A program made the translations under genes and the position numbers. A DNA stretch of 64,000 nt from Erythrobacter aurantius. Lineage in GTDB: Bacteria; Pseudomonadota; Alphaproteobacteria; Sphingomonadales; Sphingomonadaceae. The notes under the pieces are model-generated. The model worked only from the letters and a program-made list of their open reading frames with translations, ran no database searches and was not told where the DNA came from. Positions 26,724 to 35,790 of this stretch are shown here, piece after piece; the first letter of the stretch is position 1, and every line of letters starts with the position of its first letter. Where the stretch lies: positions 2,380,001 through 2,444,000 of the forward strand of contig NZ_CP090949.1 of the NCBI RefSeq assembly GCF_023823125.1, in the 5' to 3' direction.

Positions 26724-28585
26724 CCGGCGGTCTGGCCCTTGTTCTGCTCTTCCAGCCAAGCCATCAGCGGAGCGAAATACTCCACCATCGCCGTGCCGTT
26801 CATCTGGCGTTCGCCGGTGAAGGCCTCGAGCGCGTCAGGCCACGGCACGCTGGCGCCGAGTTCGAGCATGGCGTTGAGGTTCTTGCCCACTTCCTCGTTG
26901 CCGTAGAACGAGCAGCGGTGCAGCGGCCCTTCCCAACCGGCCTGATCGCATGCTGCCTTGTAGAACTGGAACTGCAACAGCCGCGCAAGGAAATAGCGGG
27001 TGTAGCTGACATTACCCGGCACGTGATACTTCGCGCCCGGATCAAAGCCGTCTGCGGGCCGCTCCACCGGGGGAACAATGCCCTGATACTCGCGGCGGAT
27101 ATCGGTCCATGCCTTGTTGTAATCTTCCGGCGCGACGCTGCCGTCGAACAGGCTCCAGCGGTAACGGTCGATCAGCAGGCCGAACGGCAGGAACGCAACC
27201 TTGTCCATCGCCTGACGCAGCAGCAGGCCGATGTCCTTGTCGGCACTCGGCACCTGCTCGGGCTTGAGCATGTCGATCTGCACCAGATATTCCGGCGTGA
27301 TCGACAGCGCGATCATGTCGCCGATCGCCTCATGGAAGCCATCATTTGCGCCGGTGAGATAGAGGAAGTCCTGCTTGTTATAGGCACGCTGGTAGTAGTT
27401 GTGGCCAAGCTCGTGGTGGATGGTGATGAAGTCGTCCGCGTTCTGCTTGATGCACATCTTGATCCGCAGATCATCGACATTGTCGAGGTTCCACGCGGAC
27501 GCATGGCACACCACTTCGCGGTCAGCCGGCTTCACGAACTGGCTGCGCTCCCAGAATGTCTCCGGCAGTGGCTCGAAACCCAGCGAGGAGAAGAACTGTT
27601 CGCCCACACGGGTCATTTCGACAGCGTCGAGGTCTTTCTCGACGATCAGGTCAGTCAGGTCATAGCCGATGTCCCCTGCCCCTTCGGGCGCGACCAGCGG
27701 GTAGATGTTGCCCCATTCCTGCGCCCACATATTGCCGAGCAGGTCAGCACGGATCGGGCCGGTGGCGGGCTGCACTTCATCGCCGTAATGTTCGTTCAGC
27801 TTGCGACGGACATAGGTGTGGAGCGCGACGTATAGCGGCTTCACTTCCTGCCACATCCGCTCCGTCTCGGCTGCGAATTCATCGGGGCTCATGTCGTATC
27901 CCGAACGCCACATCGCGCCGAGATCATCAAAGCCCAGCTCCTTCGCGCCTTCGTTGGCGAGCGAGACGTACTGCTGATATTCGCCCAGCATCGGACCGCC
28001 GACGTTGTCGTGCCAGCTGGCCCACATTTCGGCGAGTTCTTCGGGCGTCCTCTCAAGGTTGCCCATCTCCGCCTCGATATCGGAACCGTTGATCGGCTGC
28101 CCGTTCAGCGTGCCCTTGCCCGCGCCATATTGCGCGCCCATCGAAGTGGTGATGCCGGCCAGTTCCTCGGCTGCCCCGTCGCGGCTCGGCGCGGGGAGCG
28201 AGATCGCATAGCGCAGCATTCCCAACTTGCGCTCGACTTCGGGATCGAGCCCGTCCACCTGCGCGTACTTGGCGGCTTCATTGGCGAAATTGACGCTCAT
28301 CACGCTCAGTTCCGCGCCATATTGCGCCGCGAGCGTGTTGGAATCGTGATTGATGTAGGTCGCGTTGATCCATTCGATCCGCGCCGCCGGTTCGGCAAAG
28401 GCACGGTATTCCTTCTCTACCATCTCGACGAATTGCTTCGCGCCTTCCGGGGTCAGCGGGAATTGCGTGGCGCTTTCCTCGGCCGTTTCGGCATGTGCTT
28501 CGGCCAGCACGGGCGCGGACGTCGCGGCCAGCGCCATGGCCAGCGCGGCAGCCGAAGCCTTGAGCGAAAGATGCGTGAATTTCAT
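26717..28585 (-). CDS. M2 family peptidyl-dipeptidase (angiotensin-converting-enzyme homologue)
   Basis: 622 residues with a signal peptide (MKFTHLSLKASAAALAMALA... VLAEA). The zinc motif is HHELGH, with the third ligand in FHEAIGD, and the C-terminal GASVPWPDALEAFTGERQM segment matches ACE-type dipeptidyl carboxypeptidases. It would act in the periplasm on short peptides. The start at 28585 was chosen over the open frame to 28999 because of the signal peptide and a GAGGA sequence upstream. First gene of the operon leading to the propeller lipoprotein, rimB and rimK. Confidence 0.93.
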   Translation of the reverse strand: MKFTHLSLKASAAALAMALAATSAPVLAEAHAETAEESATQFPLTPEGAKQFVEMVEKEYRAFAEPAARIEWINATYINHDSNTLAAQYGAELSVMSVNFANEAAKYAQVDGLDPEVERKLGMLRYAISLPAPSRDGAAEELAGITTSMGAQYGAGKGTLNGQPINGSDIEAEMGNLERTPEELAEMWASWHDNVGGPMLGEYQQYVSLANEGAKELGFDDLGAMWRSGYDMSPDEFAAETERMWQEVKPLYVALHTYVRRKLNEHYGDEVQPATGPIRADLLGNMWAQEWGNIYPLVAPEGAGDIGYDLTDLIVEKDLDAVEMTRVGEQFFSSLGFEPLPETFWERSQFVKPADREVVCHASAWNLDNVDDLRIKMCIKQNADDFITIHHELGHNYYQRAYNKQDFLYLTGANDGFHEAIGDMIALSITPEYLVQIDMLKPEQVPSADKDIGLLLRQAMDKVAFLPFGLLIDRYRWSLFDGSVAPEDYNKAWTDIRREYQGIVPPVERPADGFDPGAKYHVPGNVSYTRYFLARLLQFQFYKAACDQAGWEGPLHRCSFYGNEEVGKNLNAMLELGASVPWPDALEAFTGERQMNGTAMVEYFAPLMAWLEEQNKGQTAGW

Positions 28586-28650
28586 GGGAGGCGATCCTCT
28601 TGTCTTGTGTCTTGCAATGGTGGCGAGTTTGGACGCGTGCGCGCCGGTAA

Positions 28651-29403
28651 TCAAGCACTCAGAAAGCGTACGATCGCTTCGCCCAGATCGGGCTTGGTAA
28701 CGCTGTTGAGGTGATTGCCGGGAACCTCGAAATAGGTCGCATCGGGCAATATCGCTGCGAGTTCTTCGGCAGAGCCGTTGTCCTGATCCTGGTCCCCGCA
28801 AATCACGCCAGTGGGCATGGTGATGTTGGCGAGGCGGGCGAGGTCGAAATCGTCCATCGCATCCAGCAGCAACCGCGCTGCCACCCGGTCCACCCCCTGC
28901 GATTTGAGGAAGGTGCGCGCGACATAGGCGGGATCGCCCGGCTTGATCGTGTCGAATTCGTCGATCACCCGCTTGAAATGCGCGGCGCGGCGTTCCCATT
29001 CGGCGAGGCCTGCCACGCCCATGCCGCAGATCGCGAGGCGGCGGGGCTCCAGAATGCCGTGCCCGACTGCGTGGATCGCCGTGCGAGCCCCCAGAGAGAA
29101 GCCGACCAGATCGAACTCGCCCGCCTCAAGGCCCAGATGCTCCACCAGCGCCGCCGCGTCGCGCACCAGCACTCCGTTGGGATAGGCGGCAGGATCATGC
29201 GGCGCCTCGCTGTCGCCGTGAACGCGAAAATCGAGCATGATCGCTTCGAACCCGGCATCGGCAAGGCGCGTGTGATGACCCCACTTGATCCAGTTCATGA
29301 AGGCGCTGGAAAACAGCCCGTGCAGGAGGACCACCGGACGCCCCTCACCCGCACGGTGCACGGCAAGCCGGGTGCCGTCGAAACTTTCGAACGTTTGAGG
29401 CAT
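28651..29403 (-). CDS. Alpha/beta hydrolase
   Basis: 250 residues. VLLHGLFSS oxyanion region, nucleophile elbow GFSLGAR (Ser), acid in CGDQDQDN, histidine in PGNHLNSV. A general serine-hydrolase member; the substrate is unknown. Its ATG overlaps the TGA of the DsbA-like gene upstream (TGATG). Confidence 0.85.
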   Translation of the reverse strand: MPQTFESFDGTRLAVHRAGEGRPVVLLHGLFSSAFMNWIKWGHHTRLADAGFEAIMLDFRVHGDSEAPHDPAAYPNGVLVRDAAALVEHLGLEAGEFDLVGFSLGARTAIHAVGHGILEPRRLAICGMGVAGLAEWERRAAHFKRVIDEFDTIKPGDPAYVARTFLKSQGVDRVAARLLLDAMDDFDLARLANITMPTGVICGDQDQDNGSAEELAAILPDATYFEVPGNHLNSVTKPDLGEAIVRFLSA

Positions 29404-30053
29404 CACCGCTTCTGAAGCCCTTTCTGCTCCATCCGCCATTTCGCCATTTCGATGCGGTCCTGTCCGAAGAACGGCTCGCCATCCAGCACCAGCGTCGGCA
29501 CGCCCCAATGGCCTGCGGCTTCGAGTGCATTCTGGTTTTCGGCGATTTCTGCGTCGAGCGCCTCGGCATCGCTCGCAGCTTCCGCCTCAAGCTCGGCGAA
29601 ATCGAGGCCTGCACGCGCCGTTGCCTGCGCCAGATGATCGCCTTCGTGCCAGTCATCGACCGTGCCTGACCAGATCACTTTCGACACCTCATCGGCAAAG
29701 GCCAGCCCCTTGCCCCGGCGCGTCGCCGCCTGACCCATGCGGCACAGCCGATGGATATGCGGCTGCTCTGCCGCGATCTCGCGCGTGGCAAGGTTCTGCA
29801 CCACCGGATCGGGGCGCGGCCAGCGATAGGGAATGCCCAGCATCTGCGCGCTGCGAGCCGAGTCGATGAAGATGTACCGCCCGACGTTGGGATTGCCGGT
29901 GAACAGAATCCCCGGATCGCGGATCGCGATCGGCAGCACCGTGCGGAGCGTGATGTCGAGATCATATTCCTGCGTCAGGGCGCGATACCGGCCCACGGCG
30001 AGGTAGGAATAGGGCGAGCGAAAGCTGAAGAACAGGTCGGCGCGAATTGTCAT
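29403..30053 (-). CDS. 2-hydroxychromene-2-carboxylate isomerase / DsbA-like thioredoxin-fold protein
   Basis: 216 residues. FFFSFRSPYSYLAVGRY with a serine in place of the CxxC motif is the kappa-class GST / HCCA isomerase signature; WGVPTLVLDGEPFFGQDRI is the cis-proline and end segment. In naphthalene degraders this family isomerises hydroxychromene carboxylate with glutathione, but no aromatic pathway genes are near, so the substrate is open. Start at 30053 (MTIRADL). It is divergent from marR, 80 bases away, so the marR operator may affect it as well. Confidence 0.82.
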   Translation of the reverse strand: MTIRADLFFSFRSPYSYLAVGRYRALTQEYDLDITLRTVLPIAIRDPGILFTGNPNVGRYIFIDSARSAQMLGIPYRWPRPDPVVQNLATREIAAEQPHIHRLCRMGQAATRRGKGLAFADEVSKVIWSGTVDDWHEGDHLAQATARAGLDFAELEAEAASDAEALDAEIAENQNALEAAGHWGVPTLVLDGEPFFGQDRIEMAKWRMEQKGLQKR

Positions 30054-30097
30054 GCGGCCTACGCTAGCCGCCAAATCGCCGCCCCGCCAGTCTCTGC

Positions 30098-30126
30098 TTG
30101 ATGATAATAAGCCTACTTATTATAAC
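30098..30126 (+). promoter_or_regulatory. marR promoter with an embedded MarR-type palindromic operator
   Basis: TTGATG (30098-30103) and TATAAC (30121-30126) are separated by exactly 17 bases. A dyad with arms ATAATAAG and CTTATTAT around CCTA (30104-30123) fills the spacer and reaches into the -10 hexamer. This is the usual size and place for a MarR-family autoregulatory site. The predicted transcript start falls at or one base before the ATG at 30134. Confidence 0.7.
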
Positions 30127-30133
30127 TACGCTC

Positions 30134-30577
30134 ATGCCGACCAGACTGCTCTATCGCATGGCTGACAATTCGCACCAGTTGCGTCTGCTCTTCAATGAGC
30201 GCGTCCGGGGGCTTGGGCTGACAGCGGCGCAGGCGCGCCTTTTGCTCTCGCTCCAGCGTAATCCGGGAAAGAATCAGGTCTTTTATGCGGAGCGGCTGGA
30301 AATCGAACCGATCACGCTGACCCGGATAGCCGATCGAATGGAGGAATCCGGCTGGATCGAACGCCGGGCGGATCCTTCGGATCGACGGGCACGCATCCTG
30401 CACCTCACCGCGAAAAGCCGGGGCATCGTCACACAGCTTCAGGCGATCATCGACGGAATTTCCGAAGCCACATTGAAAGGCCTGACACCGATGGAGCGGG
30501 AAACCCTTTCGGGATTGCTGGAACGGATCGAAACAAACCTGGACAACGCACGCGAACCGGAGATTCTCCATGGCTGA
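30134..30577 (+). CDS. MarR family transcriptional regulator
   Basis: 147 residues from ATG 30134. Winged helix: LGLTAAQARLLLSLQRNPG, then recognition-helix region ERLEIEPITLTRIADRMEESGWIERRADPSDRRARILHLT with the conserved wing DRR. It probably represses the following emrA-emrB pump genes; ligand binding would release it (family knowledge). It overlaps emrA by 8 bases. The start could be ATG 30101, but that would translate the palindrome. From 30134 there is no ribosome site, consistent with a leaderless message. Confidence 0.88.
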   Translation: MPTRLLYRMADNSHQLRLLFNERVRGLGLTAAQARLLLSLQRNPGKNQVFYAERLEIEPITLTRIADRMEESGWIERRADPSDRRARILHLTAKSRGIVTQLQAIIDGISEATLKGLTPMERETLSGLLERIETNLDNAREPEILHG

Positions 30578-31637
30578 AGCAGATCCCGCCATCACATCCG
30601 GCGCGGTGCAGACCACCTCTGAAAAGCCGAAGCGCAAATGGCCGCGCATCGCGCTCATGCTGATCGTGCCGCTCGCGCTTGTCGGCGGGAGCCTTGCCTA
30701 TTGGCAGAGCCTTCAGGGCAAGGTCTCGACCGACAACGCCTATGTCCAGCAGGATATGGTCTCGATCAGCGCCGAGGTCGGCGGAAAGATCGTCGAAGTG
30801 CTGGTGGCAGAAGGCGACATGGTCGCTGCGGGCGATCTGCTGTTCCGGATCGACCCGGAGCCGTTCCGCCTCCAGATCGCCGAAGCCGATGCCGCAATCG
30901 CGAGCGCACAGGCCAATGTAATCGCGCTTAGCAATTCGCCCGATCTCGCCGGAGTCGATATTGCCGCCGCGAAGGAAGATATCGCCTTTGCTCAAGCGCG
31001 GTTCGACCGGGTGAAGGCCATCTGGGAACGCGGATTTTCCACCAAGGAGAATTACGACGCCGCCGAACACGCGCTGCAACAGGCGCGCGAAAGCCTGCGG
31101 CAGGCCGAAGCCCGCCAGCAAGAAGCACGCGCCCGGCTTGCCACCGGGCCTGCCGTTCCTGGAAAGAACCCGCAGGTCGCCGTGGCCGAGGCCCAGCGCG
31201 CCAATGCGGAGCTTTCACTGGCTCGCACCGAAGTGCGCGCGCCTGCGCCGGGCCGGATTGCTCAGGCCGATCGGCTCCAACTGGGTCAGCAGGTCGTCCC
31301 GAACCTGCCCGTGCTGACGCTGGTGCAGGGCCGCACCGCCTATGTCGAGGCCAATTTCAAGGAAACCGATCTTGCCGACATGGCAGTTGGCCAAAGTGCG
31401 GAAATCCGTTTCGACGCCTATCCCGAGCTCATCCTGAAAGGTCATGTTGCGTCCATCGGGGCCGGAACAGGGGCCGAATTCTCGGTCCTTCCCGCACAGA
31501 ATGCGACCGGGAACTGGGTCAAGGTGACGCAGCGCGTACCCGTGCGGATCGCGATTGACGAAAACAGCCCGCGTGAGCTGATCGCCGGGCTTTCGAGCCA
31601 TGTAACGGTGTACACCGAAGAGCCCACAGGCAACTGA
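30570..31637 (+). CDS. emrA: HlyD/EmrA family membrane-fusion (periplasmic adaptor) protein
   Basis: 355 residues. One N-terminal transmembrane segment (IALMLIVPLALVGGSLAYW), VSTDNAYVQQDMVSISAEVGGKIVEVLV of the biotinyl-lipoyl-like domain, a central coiled coil (about residues 95-200, EHALQQARESLRQAEARQQEARARL), and a C-terminal beta-barrel. It links the inner-membrane transporter to an outer-membrane channel. It overlaps marR and is followed one base later by emrB. No TolC-type channel is encoded nearby. Confidence 0.9.
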   Translation: MAEADPAITSGAVQTTSEKPKRKWPRIALMLIVPLALVGGSLAYWQSLQGKVSTDNAYVQQDMVSISAEVGGKIVEVLVAEGDMVAAGDLLFRIDPEPFRLQIAEADAAIASAQANVIALSNSPDLAGVDIAAAKEDIAFAQARFDRVKAIWERGFSTKENYDAAEHALQQARESLRQAEARQQEARARLATGPAVPGKNPQVAVAEAQRANAELSLARTEVRAPAPGRIAQADRLQLGQQVVPNLPVLTLVQGRTAYVEANFKETDLADMAVGQSAEIRFDAYPELILKGHVASIGAGTGAEFSVLPAQNATGNWVKVTQRVPVRIAIDENSPRELIAGLSSHVTVYTEEPTGN

Positions 31638-31638
31638 C

Positions 31639-33225
31639 ATGGCGAGCACCGCTGCCCCCGCCTCTGCCGCCGGCGGCGGCGCAGATACGGGAGCCGGATC
31701 GGCTAACCCACATGACGAAGCGGTTCTGCACAGCTCGAACTACGGGCTGTTGATCTTCGGGATCATGCTGGCATCACTGCTACAGATCCTCGACACCACC
31801 ATCGCGAATGTCGCCATCCCGCATATGCAAAGCTCGCTCGGCACGACGGTCGATGGCGTCACCTGGGTTCTCACCAGCTATATCATCGCCTCTGCGGTCG
31901 CGCTGCCGATCACCGGTTGGCTGGCGGACAGGGTGGGCGCGCGGCAGCTCTTCATCGGCTCTGTCGTGTGCTTCATCCTGTTTTCAATGCTGTGCGGCCT
32001 CTCGCAGAACCTTGAAGAAATGGTCCTGTTCCGCGCCTGTCAGGGTGTCGCAGGGGCGTTTATCATGCCGCTCAGCCAGTCCTTTATGCTCGACACCACC
32101 AAACCGAGCCGCCATCCGCAGATCATGGCGCTATGGGGTGTGGGCGTGGTGCTTGGTCCGATCCTTGGCCCCTTGATCGGCGGCTGGCTGACCGAAAGCG
32201 CGAACTGGCGCTGGGTGTTCTATGTGAATCTGCCCGCCGGCCTTGTCACACTGGCCATCCTGATCACCTGCCTACCGCAACGAGCAGCACGCAGGCGCAG
32301 GTTCGACATGCTGGGCTTTCTTCTGCTGGGAATTGCGCTCGCCTCATTTCAATTGTTGCTCGACAGGGGCAACCAGCAGGACTGGTTCGATTCGCTGGAG
32401 ATATGGGTCTACGCGCTTCTGACCGGTTCGGCGGCGTGGATGGCGATCGTCCATTTCTCGACTGCTTCCAACCCGCTGTTCGAACGCGAATTGCTGACTG
32501 ATCGCAATTTTGCTCTCTCGGCAACGTTCATGGCGGTCATGGGGGTGATCGTCTTTGCCCCAATGGCGCTGCTCCCTACGATGCTCCAGAATTTGTTCGG
32601 ATATGACGTGATTGATACCGGCATGGTCCTCGCGCCGCGTGGTTTCGGAGTGTTGTTCAGCATGCAGATTTCCAGCGTGCTCCTGCGCCGAGGGTTCGAT
32701 CCGCGTCCTCTGGTTTCCGCAGGATTCCTGCTTTGCGCCGCGGCGCTGTATCTGATGGCGCACTGGTCGCTGGAAATTGACCAGTTTCAACTGATCGCCA
32801 CCGGAGTTTTCCTGGGAACAGGCATGGGGCTGGTGATCGTGCCTTTGCAGGTCACCGCCTTTGCAACGCTCCACCCGCGCCTCAGGACAGATGGGTCGAG
32901 CATCATGAACCTGACCCGCTCGCTTGGCGCTTCGACGGGGATTTCGCTGATGGCGGTCTTGCTGGCGCGAAACATCCAGACCGGCCACGAAGAGCTTGGC
33001 AGCCACCTGACTTCGGCAACCGGCACGCTGATCGATTTTTCGACCACCGACCGTTTCCAGAGCTATGGGGAAGCCGCGCTGACAGTGCTGGATGCCGAGG
33101 TCAATCGGCAGGCCGCGATGGTCGCCTATGTCAACGACTTCTACCTGATCATGTGGATGGCGCTGTTCATTGCCCCATTTGCCTTCCTAATGCGCAAGAT
33201 CGATACGCGTCAGGCTGGCGCGTAA
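31639..33225 (+). CDS. emrB: EmrB/QacA-type MFS drug:H+ antiporter (DHA2, 14 helices)
   Basis: 528 residues with about 14 hydrophobic segments. MLASLLQILDTTIANVAIPHMQSSLG with the motif LDTTIVNVALP pattern, ITGWLADRVGARQLF (motif A), and ALWGVGVVLGPILGPLIGGWL (motif C) mark the EmrB subfamily. It would pump hydrophobic compounds out with EmrA. An Ala/Gly-rich N-terminal extension of about 25 residues precedes the first helix. Controlled by the upstream MarR in a three-gene unit. Confidence 0.92.
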   Translation: MASTAAPASAAGGGADTGAGSANPHDEAVLHSSNYGLLIFGIMLASLLQILDTTIANVAIPHMQSSLGTTVDGVTWVLTSYIIASAVALPITGWLADRVGARQLFIGSVVCFILFSMLCGLSQNLEEMVLFRACQGVAGAFIMPLSQSFMLDTTKPSRHPQIMALWGVGVVLGPILGPLIGGWLTESANWRWVFYVNLPAGLVTLAILITCLPQRAARRRRFDMLGFLLLGIALASFQLLLDRGNQQDWFDSLEIWVYALLTGSAAWMAIVHFSTASNPLFERELLTDRNFALSATFMAVMGVIVFAPMALLPTMLQNLFGYDVIDTGMVLAPRGFGVLFSMQISSVLLRRGFDPRPLVSAGFLLCAAALYLMAHWSLEIDQFQLIATGVFLGTGMGLVIVPLQVTAFATLHPRLRTDGSSIMNLTRSLGASTGISLMAVLLARNIQTGHEELGSHLTSATGTLIDFSTTDRFQSYGEAALTVLDAEVNRQAAMVAYVNDFYLIMWMALFIAPFAFLMRKIDTRQAGA

Positions 33226-33271
33226 AGCGCTGTCAGTTATCGCCGGGCAGCGAAAGGGAAACGCTGCGCGG

Positions 33272-33802
33272 TCATCGGAAGAAGCACTGCGTTCCGGCGT
33301 AGAGCATCGACACCTTGCCGTCTTCGAAGAACCCGAAAGCGCCTTCCTCTCTCAGCGCGAATTCCTCACCCAAGGTGCTGCCTTCGATCATTGTGAAACC
33401 GGGCATCGCCTCGACCTCAGATTTCGCGGTGCCGATACCGATCGCATCGCTGAAGACGATGGCGGCGGTTCCCCCGGTCCAATTCCATCCAACGAGGCTG
33501 CCGTTCTGGAAATTGACGGTCAGTCCGCCGGGGTAGCTGGCGAATTCCATCGGGCCCGCCCCGCATTCGGGCATGGCGCCAGTGTCGCCGGGTTTGCCTA
33601 GCGTGCGCGCGAGCGCGGCTTCGACTTCGGTTTGTCCGGCGGCGAAATAGAATGCCTCCACTCCCGCCGTCAGTCCGTCGACGCGGACTGTGACGAGATC
33701 GGCATCGATCTCGACGGGAACGGGTTCGGGCGGTGCGGGGGTTTGCGCGGAATCGCAGGCGGCGAGCGTGAGAACCGCAAAGCCAAGCCATACTCCGCGC
33801 AT
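33272..33802 (-). CDS. Hypothetical lipoprotein
   Basis: 176 residues. MRGVWLGFAVLTLAAC gives a lipobox Cys at residue 16, followed by a Pro/Glu-rich linker (AQTPAPPEPVPVEI). The rest has two further cysteines (MPECGAG and near the C-terminal TQCFF) that could pair, and short beta-rich stretches. I do not recognise the family. It follows asd on the same strand after 5 bases and may be read from the same transcript. Confidence 0.65.
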   Translation of the reverse strand: MRGVWLGFAVLTLAACDSAQTPAPPEPVPVEIDADLVTVRVDGLTAGVEAFYFAAGQTEVEAALARTLGKPGDTGAMPECGAGPMEFASYPGGLTVNFQNGSLVGWNWTGGTAAIVFSDAIGIGTAKSEVEAMPGFTMIEGSTLGEEFALREEGAFGFFEDGKVSMLYAGTQCFFR

Positions 33803-33807
33803 GCCTA

Positions 33808-34839
33808 TCAACCCTTCTTCAGATGCCGCCGGCCGAGCAGTTCAGCGATCTGAACCGCGTTCAATGCCGCGCCCTTGCGCAGATTGTCGGAGACGCACCA
33901 CAACGAAATCCCGTTCTCCACCGTCGGATCATCGCGCACACGACTGATGAAGGTCGCGCTGTCACCGGCGCATTCGACCGGGGTGACGTATCCTTCGTCC
34001 TCGCGCTTGTCGATCAGCATGATGCCCGGCGCCTCGCGCAGGATCTCCTGTGCCTGCTCCGCGCTGAGCTCCTTTTCGAACTCGATATTGACCGATTCCG
34101 AATGGCCCACGAACACCGGAACGCGCACACAGGTGGCGTTGAGCTTGATCTTGGGATCGAGGATCTTCTTGGTTTCGACCACCATCTTCCATTCTTCCTT
34201 GGTCGAACCATCGTCGAGGAAGACGTCGATGTGCGGAATGACGTTGAAAGCGATCTGCTTGGTGAACTTGGCCGGTTCGACCGGATCGCCGACGAAGATC
34301 GCGCGGCTCTGTTCGAACAGCTCGTCCATGCCCGCCTTGCCTGCGCCGGACACCGATTGATAGGTCGAGACGACCACGCGCTTGATCGTCGCGGCATCGT
34401 GCAGCGGCTTCAGCGCCACGACCAGCTGCGCGGTCGAGCAGTTGGGGTTGGCGATGATGTTGCGCTTTTTATAGTCGTCGATCGCATCCGGGTTCACTTC
34501 CGGCACGATCAGCGGCACGTCGGGCTCCATGCGGTAAAGTGAGGAGTTGTCGATCACCACGCAGCCTGCTGCAGCCGCCTTGGGCGCGTAAATCTTCGTC
34601 GCTTCGCTACCGCAGGCGAACAGGGCAATGTCCCATCCGTTCCAGTCGAAATGCTCGATATTCTTGCATTTGAGCATCTTGCCGGTGTCGCCGAATTCGA
34701 CCTCAGTACCCTGCGAACGCCCCGAGGCTACCGCTGCAACCTCGTCGCAGGGAAACTCGCGCTCGGCGAGGATTTGCATCATTTCACGTCCGACATTGCC
34801 CGTCGCACCGACGACTGCCACCCGGTAACCCAATTGCAT
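33808..34839 (-). CDS. asd: Aspartate-semialdehyde dehydrogenase
   Basis: 343 residues. Second step of the aspartate pathway to lysine/diaminopimelate, threonine and methionine. NADP-binding VVGATGNVGREM, nucleophile C134 in NPNCSTAQ, QSVSGAGKAGMDEL and catalytic histidine in VGHSES. Ribosome-site GGAGA lies before the ATG. It is divergent from the hydrolase at 34911. Confidence 0.96.
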   Translation of the reverse strand: MQLGYRVAVVGATGNVGREMMQILAEREFPCDEVAAVASGRSQGTEVEFGDTGKMLKCKNIEHFDWNGWDIALFACGSEATKIYAPKAAAAGCVVIDNSSLYRMEPDVPLIVPEVNPDAIDDYKKRNIIANPNCSTAQLVVALKPLHDAATIKRVVVSTYQSVSGAGKAGMDELFEQSRAIFVGDPVEPAKFTKQIAFNVIPHIDVFLDDGSTKEEWKMVVETKKILDPKIKLNATCVRVPVFVGHSESVNIEFEKELSAEQAQEILREAPGIMLIDKREDEGYVTPVECAGDSATFISRVRDDPTVENGISLWCVSDNLRKGAALNAVQIAELLGRRHLKKG

Positions 34840-34910
34840 TCTCCGCTAATTCGTTTGCGCAGCGCTCGCTGCCGTGTCTAGCTTGGCTTGGCAAGCGATA
34901 AGGTGACAAG

Positions 34911-35789
34911 ATGGATACGCGGAACTGGCGCGCAAGGGCGAACTATTTTGAGTTTCAGGGGCACAGGATTGCCTTTTGGACCGAAGGCCCGCTGAACGCG
35001 CGCCCGCTGCTGCTGGTTCACGGCTTCCCGACCTGTTCGTGGGACTGGGTGCCGGTCTGGGAGACATTGACGGCAAAGCATCGAGTGATCGCCTGCGACA
35101 TGCTGGGCTTTGGCCTGTCCGACAAGCCTCCCAAGGGATTCAATGGGTCGGGATATTCGATCCACCGTCAAACCGATCTGCAAGAAGCCCTGCTCGTGCA
35201 TCTCGGGATTACCGGTTTCGACGCGCTGGTGCATGATTACGGCGTCTCCGTCGGGCAGGAACTGCTCGCCCGCGATATCGAGTCGACCCGGAACTGGTCG
35301 ATCGGGCGCATGGTGTTTCTCAACGGTGGCATCTTCCCGGATCAGCACCGCCCGCGCCCGATGCAAAAGCTTGGCATTTCGCCCTTCGGGTTCCTTTTGG
35401 GACTGCTGATGAACCGCAAGGGTTTCGGCAAGAGCTTCTCGGAAGTGTTCGGCCCGGACACTCAGCCGACCGAGCAGGAGCTGGACGAATTCTGGGAATT
35501 CATCAGCCACAATGGCGGCAACCGCATCACGCACAAGCTGCTGCACTACATTGCAGACCGGGTCGAGCATAAGGCGCGCTGGGAAAGCGCTCTGGTCGCA
35601 GCGCAGAACATGGAGATGATCGGCCTCATCAACGGCGCGCTCGATCCGGTGTCGGGCAAGCACGCCTATGACAAATGGCGCGAAGTGGTGCCCCATGCGC
35701 GGCACCACCTGATCTCCGATGTCGGGCATTACCCCCAGGTCGAAGCACCCGAGGAAGTTGCACGTGTGGCGCTGGAATGGCTAGCCTAG
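34911..35789 (+). CDS. Alpha/beta hydrolase with Asp nucleophile (epoxide hydrolase/dehalogenase-like)
   Basis: 292 residues. VHGFPTCSWDWVPVW oxyanion region, HDYGVSVGQE nucleophile elbow in which Asp replaces Ser, and a C-terminal histidine in VGHYPQVEAPEE. This Asp-type elbow is shared by epoxide hydrolases, haloalkane dehalogenases and the Mest-like group; activity is not settled by sequence. ATG at 34911 lies after a GATAAGGTGACAAG stretch. It is convergent with the S9 peptidase, one base between stops. Confidence 0.8.
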   Translation: MDTRNWRARANYFEFQGHRIAFWTEGPLNARPLLLVHGFPTCSWDWVPVWETLTAKHRVIACDMLGFGLSDKPPKGFNGSGYSIHRQTDLQEALLVHLGITGFDALVHDYGVSVGQELLARDIESTRNWSIGRMVFLNGGIFPDQHRPRPMQKLGISPFGFLLGLLMNRKGFGKSFSEVFGPDTQPTEQELDEFWEFISHNGGNRITHKLLHYIADRVEHKARWESALVAAQNMEMIGLINGALDPVSGKHAYDKWREVVPHARHHLISDVGHYPQVEAPEEVARVALEWLA

Positions 35790-35790
35790 A

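Noticed and set aside
30098..30133. Upstream starts (TTG 30098, ATG 30101) for the MarR gene
   Set aside because: They would translate the operator palindrome and lie on promoter hexamers; a leaderless start fits better, though 5' mapping is needed.
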